DNA of 6,492 nt from an uncultured Gammaproteobacteria bacterium (GTDB lineage Bacteria; Pseudomonadota; Gammaproteobacteria; Pseudomonadales; UBA5518). Within the stretch, counting starts at the first letter, position 1. Each line of letters starts with the position of its first letter. The translations under genes were made by a program, and so were the position numbers. Location: assembly GCA_903921135.1 (NCBI GenBank), contig CAIXOY010000352.1, positions 1-6,492 of the forward strand, read 5' to 3'. The notes below the pieces were generated by a model that saw nothing but the letters and a program-made list of their open reading frames with translations, did no database searches and was not told the DNA's origin. Shown here one piece after another: positions 5,569 through 6,492 of the stretch.

Positions 5569-6492
5569 ATGCAATCCCATGCCCGTGTCGTCGTGATCGG
5601 CGGAGGCGTCGTCGGCTGCTCCGTGCTCTACCACCTCGCCCGCTTCGGCTGCACCGATGCGCTGCTGATCGAGCGTGACGAGCTCACATCAGGCTCGACC
5701 TGGCACGCCGCGGGCGGCATGCACACCGTGAACGGTGACCCGAACGTCGCCAAGCTCCAGAAGTACACCATCGATCTTTACAAGGAGATCGAGGAACTCT
5801 CAGGCCAGGCGACCGGACTGCACCTCACCGGCGGCGTGATGCTCGCCGCCACCGAGGCACGCTTCGAGTGGCTGAAATCGCTCGCGGCGAAGGGGCGTTA
5901 CCTCGGTATCGAGACCCACGTGATCACGCCCGAGCGTGCACACGAACTGATGCCCTTGCTGGATCCTTCGTGTTTCGTGGGCGCGCTGGAAACCATCGTC
6001 GACGGTCACCTCGACCCCTCCGGCACCACGCACGCCTACGCCAAGGCCGCGCGCAAGCTCGGTGCGCAGATCGAGCGCTTCACCAAGGTGGAGGAGCTGA
6101 TCCAGTGCGCCGACGGCAGCTGGCGCGTGATCACCAACAAGGGCGAGGTACGCGCCGAGCACGTGGTGAACGCGGGCGGGCTCTGGGCGCGCGAGGTGGG
6201 CCGCATGGTGGGCCGCGAGCACCCGATCCTCGCGATGGAGCATATGTACCTGCTCACGGCAGACATGCCCGAGGTTGCCGCGGTGAACGCCGCCACCGGG
6301 CGCGAAGTGATCCACGCCATCGATTTCGACGGCGAGCTGTATCTGCGCCAGGAGCGCGGCGGCATGCTGATGGGCACCTACGAAAAAGCCTGCAAGCCCT
6401 GGTCGGAAGACGAGACGCCCTGGAGCTTCGGGCACGAGCTGCTCGCGCCCGATCTCGAGCGCATCGCACCCTCGCTGGAAGTGGGCTTCAAG
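5569..6492 (+). CDS. Dimethylglycine/sarcosine dehydrogenase-like FAD oxidoreductase (5' part)
   Basis: The window holds the first 308 codons, open to the right edge; relatives of the DMGDH/GcvT-type class are about 800-860 residues, so roughly the last 500 are missing. The N-terminal Rossmann motif is G11-x-G13-x-x-G16, with an acidic residue at E35 suited to binding the FAD ribose. GSTWHAAGG at 42-50 matches the motif whose histidine carries covalent FAD in dimethylglycine and sarcosine dehydrogenases, here His46. GHLDPSGTTHAYAKAAR at 146-162 and NAGGLWA at 201-207 are also typical. Such enzymes oxidise N-methyl groups of dimethylglycine, sarcosine or similar amines, and when a C-terminal GcvT-like domain is present they pass the C1 unit to tetrahydrofolate. 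That domain would lie beyond the window. The gene follows the MttB homologue by 42 bases and probably acts in the same pathway. A 4-methylaminobutanoate oxidase or a related oxidase remains possible. Confidence 0.88.
   Translation, partial: MQSHARVVVIGGGVVGCSVLYHLARFGCTDALLIERDELTSGSTWHAAGGMHTVNGDPNVAKLQKYTIDLYKEIEELSGQATGLHLTGGVMLAATEARFEWLKSLAAKGRYLGIETHVITPERAHELMPLLDPSCFVGALETIVDGHLDPSGTTHAYAKAARKLGAQIERFTKVEELIQCADGSWRVITNKGEVRAEHVVNAGGLWAREVGRMVGREHPILAMEHMYLLTADMPEVAAVNAATGREVIHAIDFDGELYLRQERGGMLMGTYEKACKPWSEDETPWSFGHELLAPDLERIAPSLEVGFK

Overview
This is a GC-rich window with a strong G/C bias at third codon positions. The gene families point to an aerobic member of the Pseudomonadota. 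A GTGGGAG-headed hairpin at the left edge resembles REP elements of Gammaproteobacteria, so a gammaproteobacterium is my best guess; a betaproteobacterium is not excluded. I see no tRNA, rRNA, CRISPR array or insertion sequence.

Layout: (i) 1-43 holds a perfect hairpin just downstream of the leftmost gene. (ii) 44-937 on the minus strand encodes a ten-helix EamA/DMT-family permease. (iii) 938-1119 is a divergent intergenic region. (iv) From about 1120 to the right edge, four plus-strand genes are packed as an apparent operon: a GlxA/AraC-type regulator, an exported class C beta-lactamase-like serine hydrolase, a trimethylamine methyltransferase (MttB)-family protein without pyrrolysine, and the first 308 residues of a dimethylglycine/sarcosine dehydrogenase-like flavoprotein that runs off the end. 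The junctions are a 4-base ATGA overlap, a 10-base gap and a 42-base gap, with no terminator seen between genes.

Working model (inference): the cluster takes up and breaks down a quaternary or N-methylated amine. The regulator belongs to the family that includes regulators of glycine betaine, carnitine and sarcosine use. The MttB homologue would remove one methyl group or otherwise act on the amine. The flavoprotein would oxidatively demethylate the resulting secondary or tertiary amine, usually passing the C1 unit to tetrahydrofolate. The serine hydrolase could release the amine from an ester or amide outside the cytoplasm, and the divergent permease could move substrate or product. The substrate cannot be read from the sequence. 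The most interesting points are the MttB homologue paired with an oxidative demethylase with no corrinoid protein in view, and the uncharacterised two-part exported hydrolase coupled to the regulator.
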